A stretch of 64,000 nucleotides of DNA, from positions 1 through 64,000 of the forward strand of contig JAVEDP010000032.1 of assembly GCA_030841085.1 (NCBI GenBank), read 5' to 3'. Below, piece after piece: positions 24,737 through 32,773 of this stretch. How positions within the stretch are numbered: position 1 is the stretch's first letter; each line of letters opens with the position of its first letter. This DNA is from Pyrinomonadaceae bacterium (GTDB taxonomy: Bacteria; Acidobacteriota; Blastocatellia; Pyrinomonadales; Pyrinomonadaceae). The position numbers and the translations under genes were made by a program. The notes under the pieces were generated by a model. It was not told where the DNA came from. It ran no database searches and was given only the letters and a program-made list of their open reading frames with translations.

Positions 24737-26101
24737 TCAAAACAACTCTTCCAGCGCTTCTTCAACCGAACGCACGCCGACGGTTCTTATTCCCAACATG
24801 CGTTCTAATCCGGCGGTGTTGGAAGACGGCATGACGATCGTCTTAAATCCGAGCGCCTGCGCCTCGCGCGCGCGCACCACTGCTTGGGTGGTACCGCGCA
24901 CTTCGCCGGTTAGACCAACCTCGCCAAAGACCGCGGTGTGCTGATCGATTGGCGCGTTGCGAAAGCTCGAGGTGATTGCCGCAACGACGCCGAGATCGAC
25001 CGCCGGCTCGTCAACTTCCAACCCGCCGGCGATGTTTACGAACACATCATCGCCGAGCATCTGCAAGCCAACGCGTTTTTCCAGCATTGCCATTAATAAC
25101 GACACTCGATTTTGATCGACACCCTGCGTCATGCGCCGGCCAGTGCCGTACTTGGTTTCCGAAACAAGCGCCTGAATTTCCACCAACAGCGGTCGCGTTC
25201 CTTCCATGCAGGCGGTGACGACGGAGCCGGCAACATTCTGCGGCCGCTCCTGCAAAAACATCTGCGACGGATTCGCCACCGGAATCAGGCCCGCGCCGGT
25301 CATTTCAAAAACACCAATCTCATTCGCGGCGCCGAAACGGTTTTTCACTGCGCGCACGATGCGATGGTTGTGATGTCGTTCGCCTTCGAAATAAAGAACG
25401 GTGTCAACGACGTGTTCCAGCGCTTTCGGGCCGGCAATCGATCCGTCTTTCGTGATGTGGCCGATCAGGAAAACCGGAATAGTGCGTTTTTTTGCGAGCA
25501 ATAAGAACTGGTGCGCCGCTTCCCTCACCTGCGATACCGAACCGGGCGCTGATTCGATCATCGCCGAAAAAACTGTCTGAATAGAATCGACTACGATCGC
25601 GGTGGGCTTTAGTCGTTCAACTTCATGAAAAATATTTTCGAGATTAGTTTCCGGCAACAGGTAAAGGTTCCGGGCTTTGATTCCCAAACGCTCACCGCGC
25701 ATTTTGATTTGCCGTTCCGACTCTTCGCCGGAAACGTAAAGCACCGCGCTGCCGTTTGCGCTGAGTTGATCGGCAACCTGAAGCAGCAATGTGCTTTTGC
25801 CGATGCCCGGGTCGCCGCCGATCAAAACCAGCGTGCCGGGAACGATGCCGCCGCCCAAGACCCGATCAAATTCCGTCACGCCTGACGCCATGCGCACTTC
25901 GTCCTGCGATTCAATTTCACTGTAAGCAATGGCCTCGACTTCGCGAGTCTGAAAAGTATTTCGAGCGCGGCCTTTTTGCGAGGCGCGCGCGCGTTCTTCG
26001 ACCAGCGAGTTCCACTCGCCACACTCGGGGCATTTTCCCAGCCACTTGCGCGACTGGTTTCCGCAGTTCTGGCAAACAAAGATTGTTTCGGAGTTTTTCA
26101 A
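24737..26101 (-). CDS. radA: DNA repair protein RadA/Sms
   Basis: Branch-migration ATPase/helicase used in homologous recombination and repair. 454 aa. Seen: N-terminal C4 zinc finger with Cys10, Cys13, Cys24 and Cys27 (CQNCG...CPECGEW), Walker A GGDPGIGKSTLLL, Walker B-like VVDSIQTV, the RadA-specific VKNRFGAANEIGVFEM, and the C-terminal Lon-like domain (VFVNIAGGLEVDEPAVDLG to MPSSNTAGLERM). Start taken as TTG at 26101 with GACGAGG upstream. The frame is open to 26158, but that extension is family A repeat sequence and not RadA-like. Confidence 0.94.
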   Translation of the reverse strand: MKNSETIFVCQNCGNQSRKWLGKCPECGEWNSLVEERARASQKGRARNTFQTREVEAIAYSEIESQDEVRMASGVTEFDRVLGGGIVPGTLVLIGGDPGIGKSTLLLQVADQLSANGSAVLYVSGEESERQIKMRGERLGIKARNLYLLPETNLENIFHEVERLKPTAIVVDSIQTVFSAMIESAPGSVSQVREAAHQFLLLAKKRTIPVFLIGHITKDGSIAGPKALEHVVDTVLYFEGERHHNHRIVRAVKNRFGAANEIGVFEMTGAGLIPVANPSQMFLQERPQNVAGSVVTACMEGTRPLLVEIQALVSETKYGTGRRMTQGVDQNRVSLLMAMLEKRVGLQMLGDDVFVNIAGGLEVDEPAVDLGVVAAITSSFRNAPIDQHTAVFGEVGLTGEVRGTTQAVVRAREAQALGFKTIVMPSSNTAGLERMLGIRTVGVRSVEEALEELF

Positions 26102-26130
26102 AAGGACCTCGTCGTAATGGGTGGCGCTTT

Positions 26131-26250
26131 CACTGGGACCGCGGCGTCTCGCCCGCAACGTACGCCAGATGCTACTTTTTTAGGAAAATGGCCGCCCTGA
26201 TCTTTTCGCGCTTCGCGCTCATTGCGGGCGGGACGCCCGCGGTCCCAGTG
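26131..26250. repeat. Family A inverted repeat, between radA and the ArsC-like gene
   Basis: Arms cactgggaccgcggcgtc and gggacgcccgcggtcccagtg, with the gcgcttcgcgctcattgcg continuation of the other copies. It overlaps the apparent 5' extension of the radA reading frame. Confidence 0.85.
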
Positions 26251-26260
26251 CGCAGCAGCC

Positions 26261-26614
26261 TTATAATAGCGCTTTTACATTTTCGACGGGCCGCCCGAGC
26301 ACCGCGCGATTTCCGCGTTCGACTATCGGCCGTTGAATCAAGTCCGGATGTTCTACCATCAGCGAAATGATTTCGTTGTCGGCGAACTCATCTTTTCCCA
26401 AACCAAGCTCGCGATAGATTGATTCGCTGGTGCGCAACAGTTCGCGCGGTTTGATCTTCATCTTGCGAATCAACTCCGTGAGCTTCTTCTTCGTCAGTGG
26501 CTGGTTGTAGTAATTAACTTTTTCAAAGTCTACGCCACTCTCCCGGAGCAGCTTGTCCATCTCGCGACACTTTGTTCAAGTGGGTTTTTCGTAAATTGTT
26601 ATCTTGTCCGACAT
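26261..26614 (-). CDS. ArsC/Spx-family reductase, candidate selenoprotein (in-frame TGA)
   Basis: Small thioredoxin-fold protein of the ArsC/YfgD/Spx family, 117 aa if the TGA at 26576-26578 is read through. The frame starts MSDKITIYEKPT, then TGA, then TKCREMDKLLRESGVDFEKV, so the TGA replaces the catalytic cysteine of the usual KPTCxxC motif and gives UxxC (U13, C16). The rest is intact: NYYNQPLTKKKLTELI, KPRELLRTSESIY, and the family ending LMVEHPDLIQRPIVERGNRAVLGRP. A hairpin fitting a bacterial SECIS follows (separate entry). GCAGAG lies before the ATG. The alternatives are a nonsense mutation or a sequencing error. Without read-through only an inactive 99-aa product from ATG 26560 would remain. 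The substrate (arsenate or a disulfide) is unknown. Confidence 0.75.
26534..26552 (-). promoter_or_regulatory. SECIS-like hairpin after the in-frame TGA
   Basis: In the mRNA, gcugcuc-cggga-gaguggc forms a 7-bp stem (two G-U pairs) with a 5-base loop whose second base is G. The loop begins 30 bases after the UGA, within the usual 16-37-base range for bacterial SECIS elements. It lies wholly inside the coding sequence, as bacterial SECIS elements do. Confidence 0.55.
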
Positions 26615-26641
26615 TTGATCTCTGCTCTTCAGTGTTTCGCT

Positions 26642-26747
26642 TTTTGGTCTTGGGTCTTTGGACTTAGGTCTTTGCAGATGCGTGTAGGTAAGGGGTCTCG
26701 TTCACTCCCAGAAGAAATCAAAGACCAAAGTCCGAAGTCCCAAAACC
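26642..26747. repeat. Inverted repeat (ggtctttggactt type)
   Basis: Left: ggtcttgggtctttggactta. Right: agaccaaagtccgaagtccc. It lies between the dehydrogenase gene and the ArsC-like gene, on the 3' side of the former. Similar ggtcttt phrases occur at 32030-32110 and caaagtcc at 28060-28080. Confidence 0.7.
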
Positions 26748-26750
26748 ATC

Positions 26751-28019
26751 TTAAGGAAATATTCCCCGCACCCTGGTCGCTTCCGCCACCCGATCGACGG
26801 CCAAAATGTACGCGCCGGTGCGCATGTCGGTGTCATAGCGCTGGGACGTTTCATAAACGGATTTGAAGGCGGTGCGCATCGTCTGTTCCAGCGTTTCGTT
26901 AATCTGGTGTTCCGACCAGAAGAACGAATACTGATCCTGCACCCATTCGTAGTAACTAACAGTCACACCGCCGGCGTTCGCTAGAATGTCGGGAATCAGA
27001 AACACGCCCTCGTCTGCCAACACGCGATCCGATCCCGGCGTGGTTGGTCCATTCGCCAACTCCGCAATAATCTTTGCCTTCACTTGTCCAACGTTTGCCA
27101 GCGTGATTGCGTTCTCGAGGGCGGAGGGCAAAAGAATGTCGCAATCGACGCCGATGATGTCTTCGGGCGATATTGATTTTACTCCCGGTAGACCGGCAAG
27201 AGATTTTGTTTCCGCCTTGTGTCGTAACGCGGCCTGAATGTCGATGCCGGAATCGCTGAAAATTCCGGCTTTGGAATCGCAAGCAGCAACAACGCGTGCG
27301 CCATCTCCGGCCACCAGCCGCGCGATGTTCGCGCCGGCGTTGCCAAAGCCATGGACCGCGACGCGCGCGCCGTTAAGATTGATTCCTTTCACGCGACAGG
27401 CTTCGCGCAATGCATACAAACAACCGCGCGCAGTCGCTTCTGCTCGTCCCTGCGACCCACCGAGCGAAATCGGTTTCCCGGTTACCACGCCCAATTCGGT
27501 GTGTCCGCGGACCATCGAGATGGTGTCCATGATCCAGGCCATGGTTTGTTCGTCGGTGTAAACATCGGGCGCGGGAATATCGCGATCCGGGCCAATGATT
27601 GGCGCGATTTCAAAAGCGTAGCGACGCGTTAATCTTTCCAGTTCATTCTTCGAAAGGCTTTTCGGATCGCAAATGACTCCGCCTTTTCCGCCGCCGTAAG
27701 GAATGCCAACCGTCGCACATTTCCACGTCATCCACGACGCCAGCGCTTTCACTTCATCGAGCGTCACGTTCGGGTGATAACGTATCCCGCCTTTCGCTGG
27801 GCCACGCGCGATGTTGTGCTGAACGCGATAGCCTTCGAAGACCTGGACGTCGCCGCCATCCATCTTCACCGGAATGGAAACGATCAACTGGCGCTTGGCT
27901 GCGCTTAGAACGTTGCGCGTTGACTGGTCAAGATCCAGATAGTCGGCAGCGCGATTGAATTGTTGTTTGGCAATTTGGAATGGATTGAGTTCTTCCTGAA
28001 GGGCTTCCATGGTCGCCAT
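26751..28019 (-). CDS. Glu/Leu/Phe/Val dehydrogenase (glutamate dehydrogenase type)
   Basis: NAD(P)-dependent amino-acid dehydrogenase, most like glutamate dehydrogenase: oxidative deamination of glutamate or reductive amination of 2-oxoglutarate. 422 aa. Seen: VFEGYRVQHNIARGPAKGGIRYHP, the catalytic-lysine region PYGGGKGGVICDP, GRAEATARGCLYALREA, the Rossmann stretch VAVHGFGNAGANIARL, and ILANAGGVTVSYYEWVQD. ATG 28019 is chosen for CCAGGAG eight bases upstream; the frame is open to 28070. It is apparently transcribed alone, with repeats on both sides. The exact substrate (Glu or branched-chain) is not settled by eye. Confidence 0.94.
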   Translation of the reverse strand: MATMEALQEELNPFQIAKQQFNRAADYLDLDQSTRNVLSAAKRQLIVSIPVKMDGGDVQVFEGYRVQHNIARGPAKGGIRYHPNVTLDEVKALASWMTWKCATVGIPYGGGKGGVICDPKSLSKNELERLTRRYAFEIAPIIGPDRDIPAPDVYTDEQTMAWIMDTISMVRGHTELGVVTGKPISLGGSQGRAEATARGCLYALREACRVKGINLNGARVAVHGFGNAGANIARLVAGDGARVVAACDSKAGIFSDSGIDIQAALRHKAETKSLAGLPGVKSISPEDIIGVDCDILLPSALENAITLANVGQVKAKIIAELANGPTTPGSDRVLADEGVFLIPDILANAGGVTVSYYEWVQDQYSFFWSEHQINETLEQTMRTAFKSVYETSQRYDTDMRTGAYILAVDRVAEATRVRGIFP

Positions 28020-28059
28020 GCGTGTTCTCCTGGAAAGAGTGCGAGAGCGCGGCAATCGT

Positions 28060-28240
28060 AAAGTGTCCAAAGTCCAAAGTCCAACGTTGAGTATCTCTCA
28101 AGAAGTTCAGAGTACAACCTTTAGGTTGCTGTCGTTCGGGAAGAAGCAAACTAAAGTTTGTACTCTGAACTGCTTGAGCCTGGCAACAGCACCGCAACTC
28201 AGCACTCAGTACTCAGCACTCAGCACTCGGAACTTTCCTT
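28060..28240. repeat. Repeat-rich spacer before the TonB-like gene
   Basis: Divergent gap of about 290 bases. It contains tandem gtccaaagtccaaagtcc, then gttcagagtacaacctttagg ... aactaaagtttgtactctgaac (an inverted element shared with 17036-17112), then a 7-bp array actcagcactcagtactc. The last motif recurs next to prs at 51393-51478. No clear promoter was picked out. Confidence 0.75.
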
Positions 28241-28309
28241 AGTCACTGGAGTCTAACCGACCGAGCACCAGCTCCCGCGACCCGCAGGCACCGGCAAGGG
28301 GAGATTCAG

Positions 28310-29107
28310 ATGTTTACCAATTTGATTGAGTCGAGTTCGCATGCGCAAGACTTCAAGCGGCGCGGGTCGTTTGTTCTATTTACCACCGTCACCTATTTTC
28401 TGCTGTTCGCCATCGCCGGCGTCGCAAGCATCTACGCTTATGACGCCCGCCTTGAAGATCAAAACCTGGAAGAGATCGTAATGCTGAGCGTGGTTGATTT
28501 GCCGGCGCCTCAGATTGCAGTCGCGCATAATGCGCCGCCGAGGCCGAACGATAACAATCGAGCCGTCGCAGTGCGCGAAAATCCGACGGCAAGCGTAAAC
28601 CATCCGGAACTCGTTCCCGCAGCAACTTCGGCAAAGCCAAACACAAATCCGCCCGTTCCGGATGGTCGCCCATGGGTTGTTGGTCCCGGTAATTCAGATC
28701 CTGCGACCATTAGTGGTCCAAGTAGCGTTGGGAATGGCGTGGCACAAGGAACCGGCGGACAAGTGGCCGGCATTGAAGTCGGCACGCCGCCGCCTCTGCC
28801 TCCAATTGAGAAACCAAAGCCGCAGATCATTCACAAAAGTAGCCTACTGAACGGTGAAGCTCTTTCGCTTCCTAAACCGCCGTATCCTGCGATTGCCAGG
28901 CAGTTGGGAATCCAGGGAGCTGTGAATGTGCAAGTTGTGATTAGTGAAACTGGAAAAGTGATCTCGGCGAAGGCGGTTTCCGGCAACCCAGCACTAACGG
29001 CAGCGGCGCAACAAGCAGCGTTGCAAGCGCGCTTTTCACCAACGATCCTCGGTGACCAGCCGGTGAAGGTGTCAGGGATAATCACCTACAACTTCGTGAT
29101 GCAATAG
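28310..29107 (+). CDS. TonB-family energy-transducing protein
   Basis: 265 aa. One N-terminal membrane segment (FVLFTTVTYFLLFAIAGVASIYAY, about residues 22-45), a long Pro/Asn/Gly-rich periplasmic spacer (about 60-175) and a C-terminal TonB domain (PKPPYPAIARQLGIQGAVNV ... GNPALTAAAQQAALQARFSP ... GIITYNFVMQ). It would couple the proton motive force to outer-membrane receptors, or act as an envelope TonB-like structural protein; no ExbB/ExbD is next to it. AGGGGAG precedes the ATG. It supports a diderm cell plan. Confidence 0.9.
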   Translation: MFTNLIESSSHAQDFKRRGSFVLFTTVTYFLLFAIAGVASIYAYDARLEDQNLEEIVMLSVVDLPAPQIAVAHNAPPRPNDNNRAVAVRENPTASVNHPELVPAATSAKPNTNPPVPDGRPWVVGPGNSDPATISGPSSVGNGVAQGTGGQVAGIEVGTPPPLPPIEKPKPQIIHKSSLLNGEALSLPKPPYPAIARQLGIQGAVNVQVVISETGKVISAKAVSGNPALTAAAQQAALQARFSPTILGDQPVKVSGIITYNFVMQ

Positions 29108-29173
29108 GGGCGCCGGCTTGAGTGACTTTCAGCGTCTGATGAAGGTTCTTCAAATCATCTCGCATTCCCTGCC

Positions 29174-29214
29174 GAAAAAAAGAAGTACGCGGACTCTGTA
29201 GTACGCGTACTTCT
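29174..29214 (-). terminator. Minus-strand hairpin terminator
   Basis: Minus-strand stem agaagtacgcg/cgcgtacttct (10-11 bp) followed by seven T. It lies 300 bases after the M64 peptidase gene stop, behind a palindromic cassette, and at the 3' end of the convergent TonB-like gene. Confidence 0.75.
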
Positions 29215-29272
29215 CCCGCCGCAAATTGCGCCTCAAATGATTCGCCGTAAATATGGTGACTTAAGTTCCGGT

Positions 29273-29452
29273 TGCGGCTTTGCCGCGTTCCGTGCGGTAA
29301 GCCTATGGCTTACCGACCAAGCCACTTCTATCTTGAGGCTACGCCTCCGCCGTTATATTTAATCCCGAAGTGCAGAGCGGAGGCACAGCCTCAAACAAAA
29401 AGGTCGTTTGCGGTAAGCCATAGGCTTACCGCAAGGGACGCGGCAGAGCCGC
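29273..29452. repeat. Family B nested palindromic cassette, copy 2
   Basis: Modules in mirror order: tgcggctttgccgcg, tgcggtaagcctatggcttaccg, gaggctacgcctccg; then cggaggcacagcctc, gcggtaagccataggcttaccgc, gcggcagagccgc. It lies in the 413-base convergent gap between the TonB-like and M64 genes. Besides this and the terminator the gap holds nothing visible. Confidence 0.87.
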
Positions 29453-29520
29453 ATGGCGCGGCCTATTGAGCCTGCTCAAAGCTCTTTCTTTTTGGACCTC
29501 GTCCCATTCGGAATTATTTC

Positions 29521-30396
29521 CTAGCTCGGCGGTAAGAACGGCGCCAGTTTCTTTTCAATCACCTGTTGGCACACTCCACAGAATGGCTGATTGAGATTGC
29601 GCATTCTGCAGTTAAACTCCGGCCGGTAAACGCGGCAATGAAAATAGTCCGCGCCCTCAAACAATCCGACTGTTCCCACCGGCACCGGCGAGACTTGCGG
29701 ATCACAACCAGCGCAGTTTGCATTCTGCGTTGTCGGCACGGCTGTGGCGGGTTGAATTAGACTACGCCATTTGACGGTCGCGCGGTTTTTATTCGTGGTG
29801 ACATTTGGTTGGCTCGGTTCACTACCGGAATGGTTATCGTGACCGTGGTCGGCGACGCAGCCCTGGAAATACTCATATTCGTCGGCCAGGCCAAAGGCCG
29901 AATGGCCCATCTCATGCAGCGCGATCTCGACGGCATTCGGAGCCTTGGAAAAGGTGGGGACCTCTCCCCCAGAGCCGCCATGAATTGGACTGTTTACTTG
30001 CAGCACCGAAACGTGAAATTGCGGCAGCAAGTTCTTAACAACTTTTATTACTCGCCCGCTGTTTCCTACCAGGAGGCGACGGATGCGGTTGTTGCAAAAC
30101 GACGCCTCGAAAAATGTTTTTGGTTTTGCTCCTGTGCCCCCGTCGCAGCTCGTCGGATCTCTTGCCCCGCTGTCGGTTGAGGTTACGTCCACACGATAGA
30201 CGTTAATGGCTGCGTGTAGACGATCGTAAGGAGCAGTCGTCAACAGTGTATTCGCAAACTGATCGGCGTCGGTTTTGAATTGCGCCATCTCAGCGCTGCG
30301 ATATCCTTCAGAGACGATGACTACATTCCAACGTAGTTTTGGATCTCCGGCGTCGACAATTTTGGCTATTCCGAGTACCTGACCATTGCTGCCCAT
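29521..30396 (-). CDS. M64-family zinc metallopeptidase
   Basis: 291 aa, with the IgA-peptidase M64 signature HEMGHSAFGLADEY: zinc ligands His161 and His165, catalytic Glu162, then Asp172-Glu173. Ahead of it is WNVVIVSEGYRSAEMAQFKTDADQFANTLLTTAPY, the usual M64 N-terminal region. Many cysteines near the C-terminus (NCAGCDPQ, CRVYRPEFNCRMRNL, FCGVCQQVIEKK) may bind metal or form disulfides. No signal peptide is visible, which is odd for this mostly secreted family. ATG 30396 is chosen for AAAGGAAAA upstream. 71 bases upstream on the same strand lies the histone-tailed gene; both probably share a transcript. Confidence 0.87.
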   Translation of the reverse strand: MGSNGQVLGIAKIVDAGDPKLRWNVVIVSEGYRSAEMAQFKTDADQFANTLLTTAPYDRLHAAINVYRVDVTSTDSGARDPTSCDGGTGAKPKTFFEASFCNNRIRRLLVGNSGRVIKVVKNLLPQFHVSVLQVNSPIHGGSGGEVPTFSKAPNAVEIALHEMGHSAFGLADEYEYFQGCVADHGHDNHSGSEPSQPNVTTNKNRATVKWRSLIQPATAVPTTQNANCAGCDPQVSPVPVGTVGLFEGADYFHCRVYRPEFNCRMRNLNQPFCGVCQQVIEKKLAPFLPPS

Positions 30397-30467
30397 GAGG
30401 TTTTCCTTTCTTGAATGAATGAGCCGCCACCCCACGCGGGCTGTGGCGCTCCCCCGCTTGAGGCGCC

Positions 30468-31208
30468 TTATTTCTTCAGCCTGAAGCGCGCAATTTCTGT
30501 TGCTGGTCCACTTGCCAGGGAACGAATTGCGGCCATTCCTCTCGGTGCGCCCGCGGCTTCAATGTCTGGATTGCCGGCGCTTCTGGATAGCGTCACCTCG
30601 CGGCCTTTTTCGGTGTGGGGAACGACAACCGTAAACACTCCTTTACGTTCGGGCGCAGGCGCGCGCGAAATGCTTTGCTCGGGGTCGTCAGAAAAAACCT
30701 CAGCATCGTTTCTGGTCGGGTTGTGCAAGACACGACGAAAGAGGGTCTTGTCTTGATCGCCCTTGAGCTCAGCCCAAAAGCCCTTTTGCTCCTGATAATC
30801 CTTCACCGGATCAGAAGGCGGAACTGTCATTTCAACGGGTTGCTGCGAAACCAGTTTCACTTGATCGCCTTGATACGAGAAAGTCAAACGCATGGCCGTT
30901 GGCGATTCAGCCGGCGGCGCTACAGATCTCTTTGCCGACTTGCGCGCCGTTGTTTTCTTTGCGGCTTTGGGCGACTTTGTTTTCTTTGCGGCTTTGCGCG
31001 AGGTTGATCTTTTCGCCGGCTTGCGCGCTTGTGGCTTGGCCGCGCGCTTAACTGATTTTGCTTTGGTTGCGGCAGATTTGCGCGATCTCGACTTTGCCAC
31101 CGCGCGCTTAGGGGCTTTCGACTTTGTGGCGACGCGCTTGCGCGGTTTTGCCTTAGTTAAGGACTTGCGAGCCTTTGCCTTTGCTGGACTTTTTTTGGAT
31201 TTCGCCAT
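30468..31208 (-). CDS. Histone-H1-like basic tail fused to an unrecognised domain
   Basis: 246 aa. Residues 1-95 are an alanine/lysine/arginine-rich tail of repeated KxxAKK, RKSA and KRAV words, just like bacterial histone-H1-like (HctB/AlgP-type) tails. Residues about 100-246 form a globular beta-rich domain (MRLTFSYQGDQVKLVSQQPVEM ... FWAELKGDQDKTLFRRVLHNP ... VFTVVVPHTEKG) with no family I can name. DNA or polyanion binding by the tail is likely; the second domain may bind a partner. Good Shine-Dalgarno GGAAGGAG. It precedes the M64 peptidase gene, a possible functional pair. The tail repeats make the DNA low in complexity. The gap upstream (31209-31504) holds only one repeat. Confidence 0.8.
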   Translation of the reverse strand: MAKSKKSPAKAKARKSLTKAKPRKRVATKSKAPKRAVAKSRSRKSAATKAKSVKRAAKPQARKPAKRSTSRKAAKKTKSPKAAKKTTARKSAKRSVAPPAESPTAMRLTFSYQGDQVKLVSQQPVEMTVPPSDPVKDYQEQKGFWAELKGDQDKTLFRRVLHNPTRNDAEVFSDDPEQSISRAPAPERKGVFTVVVPHTEKGREVTLSRSAGNPDIEAAGAPRGMAAIRSLASGPATEIARFRLKK

Positions 31209-31434
31209 CGCTCGACTCCTTCCGCATCTAGTTGTTGGACGTGAGAGTTGACATGAGTTAATAGGTTGCGTTGCGACGCGCCTGCTCTAGGACTGACCGG
31301 GATAATGTTTGATCAATGAATACGCAACAACTGGACTGCGAGGCGCCGGCGATTGTTGGCTAGACAATCTTGAGCGAGGCGCTTTTATCTCAGTTCGAAT
31401 CACAAGTCAATGGTCTGGCGGAGTTGATGCTTAT

Positions 31435-31489
31435 GTCCGATAAACTTTCAGTTTGTGGCGGCGTTACGACAAGCTAAAGCTTATCGGAC
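31435..31489. repeat. Family C inverted repeat (gtccgataaact / agcttatcggac)
   Basis: gtccgataaactttcagttt ... acgacaagctaaagcttatcggac. Full copy at 57417-57475, half copies at 36604-36636 and 52628-52661. A dispersed palindromic family. Confidence 0.8.
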
Positions 31490-31504
31490 TATTACCCTGA
31501 CCCG

Positions 31505-31876
31505 CTACATCCTGATCACGCCACGCGCTTCCCCGCTCATTACTTCTTTCCCGTGCTGGTTACGGCAAACCCATTTCGACACGAGCCGCGTGAATTGCTC
31601 GTCGGGAACAAGCTCGACCAGCGTCACGTCGCAAGTAATCGTGTCGCCGGCAAAGACGGGACGCTGAAAGTGGAAAGTCAGTTCGCGCGCAATGAAGTTC
31701 AAATCGCCCCCAATCTTGGTTGGCAGCGTCGCCGTCAACAGGCCATGGGCCATCAAACGCCCTTGCTCGTCCGGGCGAAGGTGATGCGTTCCGGCATCTC
31801 CGGAAAGTCGCGCAAAATCTCGTATGTCGGCTTCAGTAAAGGTCCTGGTCCAAGAAAGCGTTTCGCCTGGTTTCAT
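31505..31876 (-). CDS. MaoC-like hot-dog dehydratase
   Basis: 123-aa single hot-dog domain of the MaoC/(R)-enoyl-CoA hydratase type. Seen: FTEADIRDFARLSGDAGTHH with the catalytic Asp/His pair region, HGLLTATLPTKIGGDLNFIARELTFHFQRPVFAGDTIT, and VELVPDEQFTRLVSKWVCRNQHGKEVMSGEA. It would hydrate enoyl-CoA to (R)-3-hydroxyacyl-CoA, or serve as a fatty-acid or secondary-metabolite dehydratase. No PHA or fatty-acid genes are adjacent, so the pathway is open. Confidence 0.85.
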   Translation of the reverse strand: MKPGETLSWTRTFTEADIRDFARLSGDAGTHHLRPDEQGRLMAHGLLTATLPTKIGGDLNFIARELTFHFQRPVFAGDTITCDVTLVELVPDEQFTRLVSKWVCRNQHGKEVMSGEARGVIRM

Positions 31877-31909
31877 GGTTTGATCCTGAAAGAATTAGAA
31901 CAAGCGGTT

Positions 31910-32150
31910 TAGAGTTCAGGCTTTAGCTTGCCTTTACCAGCGTAAGAACAACCTGAAGGTTGGACTCTTAACACAATCCTGTGCCGGTAGCAGTCGATCA
32001 TTTTTGCTCATCGAGTCAGGCTTTGGTTTTTGGTCTAGTTTTGGTCTTTGGTCTTTGATTTTGAATCTTGAATCTGGACTTCAGTTTTTGACTTCAGTCT
32101 CTGGTCTTTCTGTTTGCTGTTCACTGTTTGCTGTTCACTTTTCACTTCCG
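31910..32150. repeat. Repeat-rich spacer (ggtcttt and tgctgttcact units)
   Basis: Gap between the MaoC and DinB-type genes. Holds a short inverted phrase (caggctttagcttgcc ... caacctgaaggttgg), several ggtctttggtctttg copies and tttgctgttcactgtttgc arrays. No gene seen. Confidence 0.6.
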
Positions 32151-32153
32151 CCT

Positions 32154-32675
32154 TTACCACCCCATCCGCTCGCGCAACGCCGTTATGTGTGCCACATGAT
32201 GGCGGCCATGCCAGGCATACAGCGCCACATTTTTCTTGAGGCTAACCACGCCCAGCTCAGGATGCTGAAACGTGCGATCGAAATCCTCGTCCTTGAGCGA
32301 GCGTAGAAAGGAAACCCAGCGGCGGTGCAACGCTTCAAGCAGATCGAGAGACAGCTCAACCGGCGAATCCAGCGAGTCTTGCAATTGTGCCCAACGGTCT
32401 TCGAAATATGGTTTTATCGTCGGCTGGTCTTCGGTCACTGCGAGTTTGAAACGAATGTAGCTATTCATATGACTTTCCGGGACGTGATGGACCAGTTGCC
32501 GCACGGTCCAACCGCCAGGTCGATATGGCGTGTCCAGTTGTTCGGGAGTGAGGCCATGGACCGCCGCGCGCAGCCATTTAGGCATGTCTGCTATCTCAGC
32601 GATCAGCACGGCTCTTTCGTCATGCGATTGCGCTCCTGAAAAACTAAACTCTCCGATGGGATAACGCAGATCCAT
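32154..32675 (-). CDS. YfiT-type DinB-fold protein
   Basis: 173-aa four-helix protein of the DinB/YfiT group, which includes bacillithiol or other thiol S-transferases and putative metal-dependent hydrolases. Seen: [39 protein letters not shown] with the first histidines, [12 protein letters not shown], and [19 protein letters not shown] with the closing His triad. The three metal ligands (HxxxxHxxxH-like pattern across helices) appear kept. ATG 32675 has GGAGGT upstream. Divergent from the oxidoreductase gene. Confidence 0.87.
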   Translation of the reverse strand: MDLRYPIGEFSFSGAQSHDERAVLIAEIADMPKWLRAAVHGLTPEQLDTPYRPGGWTVRQLVHHVPESHMNSYIRFKLAVTEDQPTIKPYFEDRWAQLQDSLDSPVELSLDLLEALHRRWVSFLRSLKDEDFDRTFQHPELGVVSLKKNVALYAWHGRHHVAHITALRERMGW

Positions 32676-32773
32676 GGTCACCTCCGGGTTGTGTCGTGTT
32701 GGGCGTCGGGCTTATGCTCGCGCGGATCATATTTTATGCGCGAAATGTGCGAAGCGACAATCAGCGACAATCA

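Noticed and set aside
26107-26158. RadA N-terminal extension
   Set aside because: The extra residues are translated family A repeat; the zinc finger starts soon after TTG 26101.
26261-26560. ArsC-like gene as a 99-aa protein starting at ATG 26560
   Set aside because: It would lack the whole first strand and catalytic site, which are present just upstream behind the in-frame TGA.
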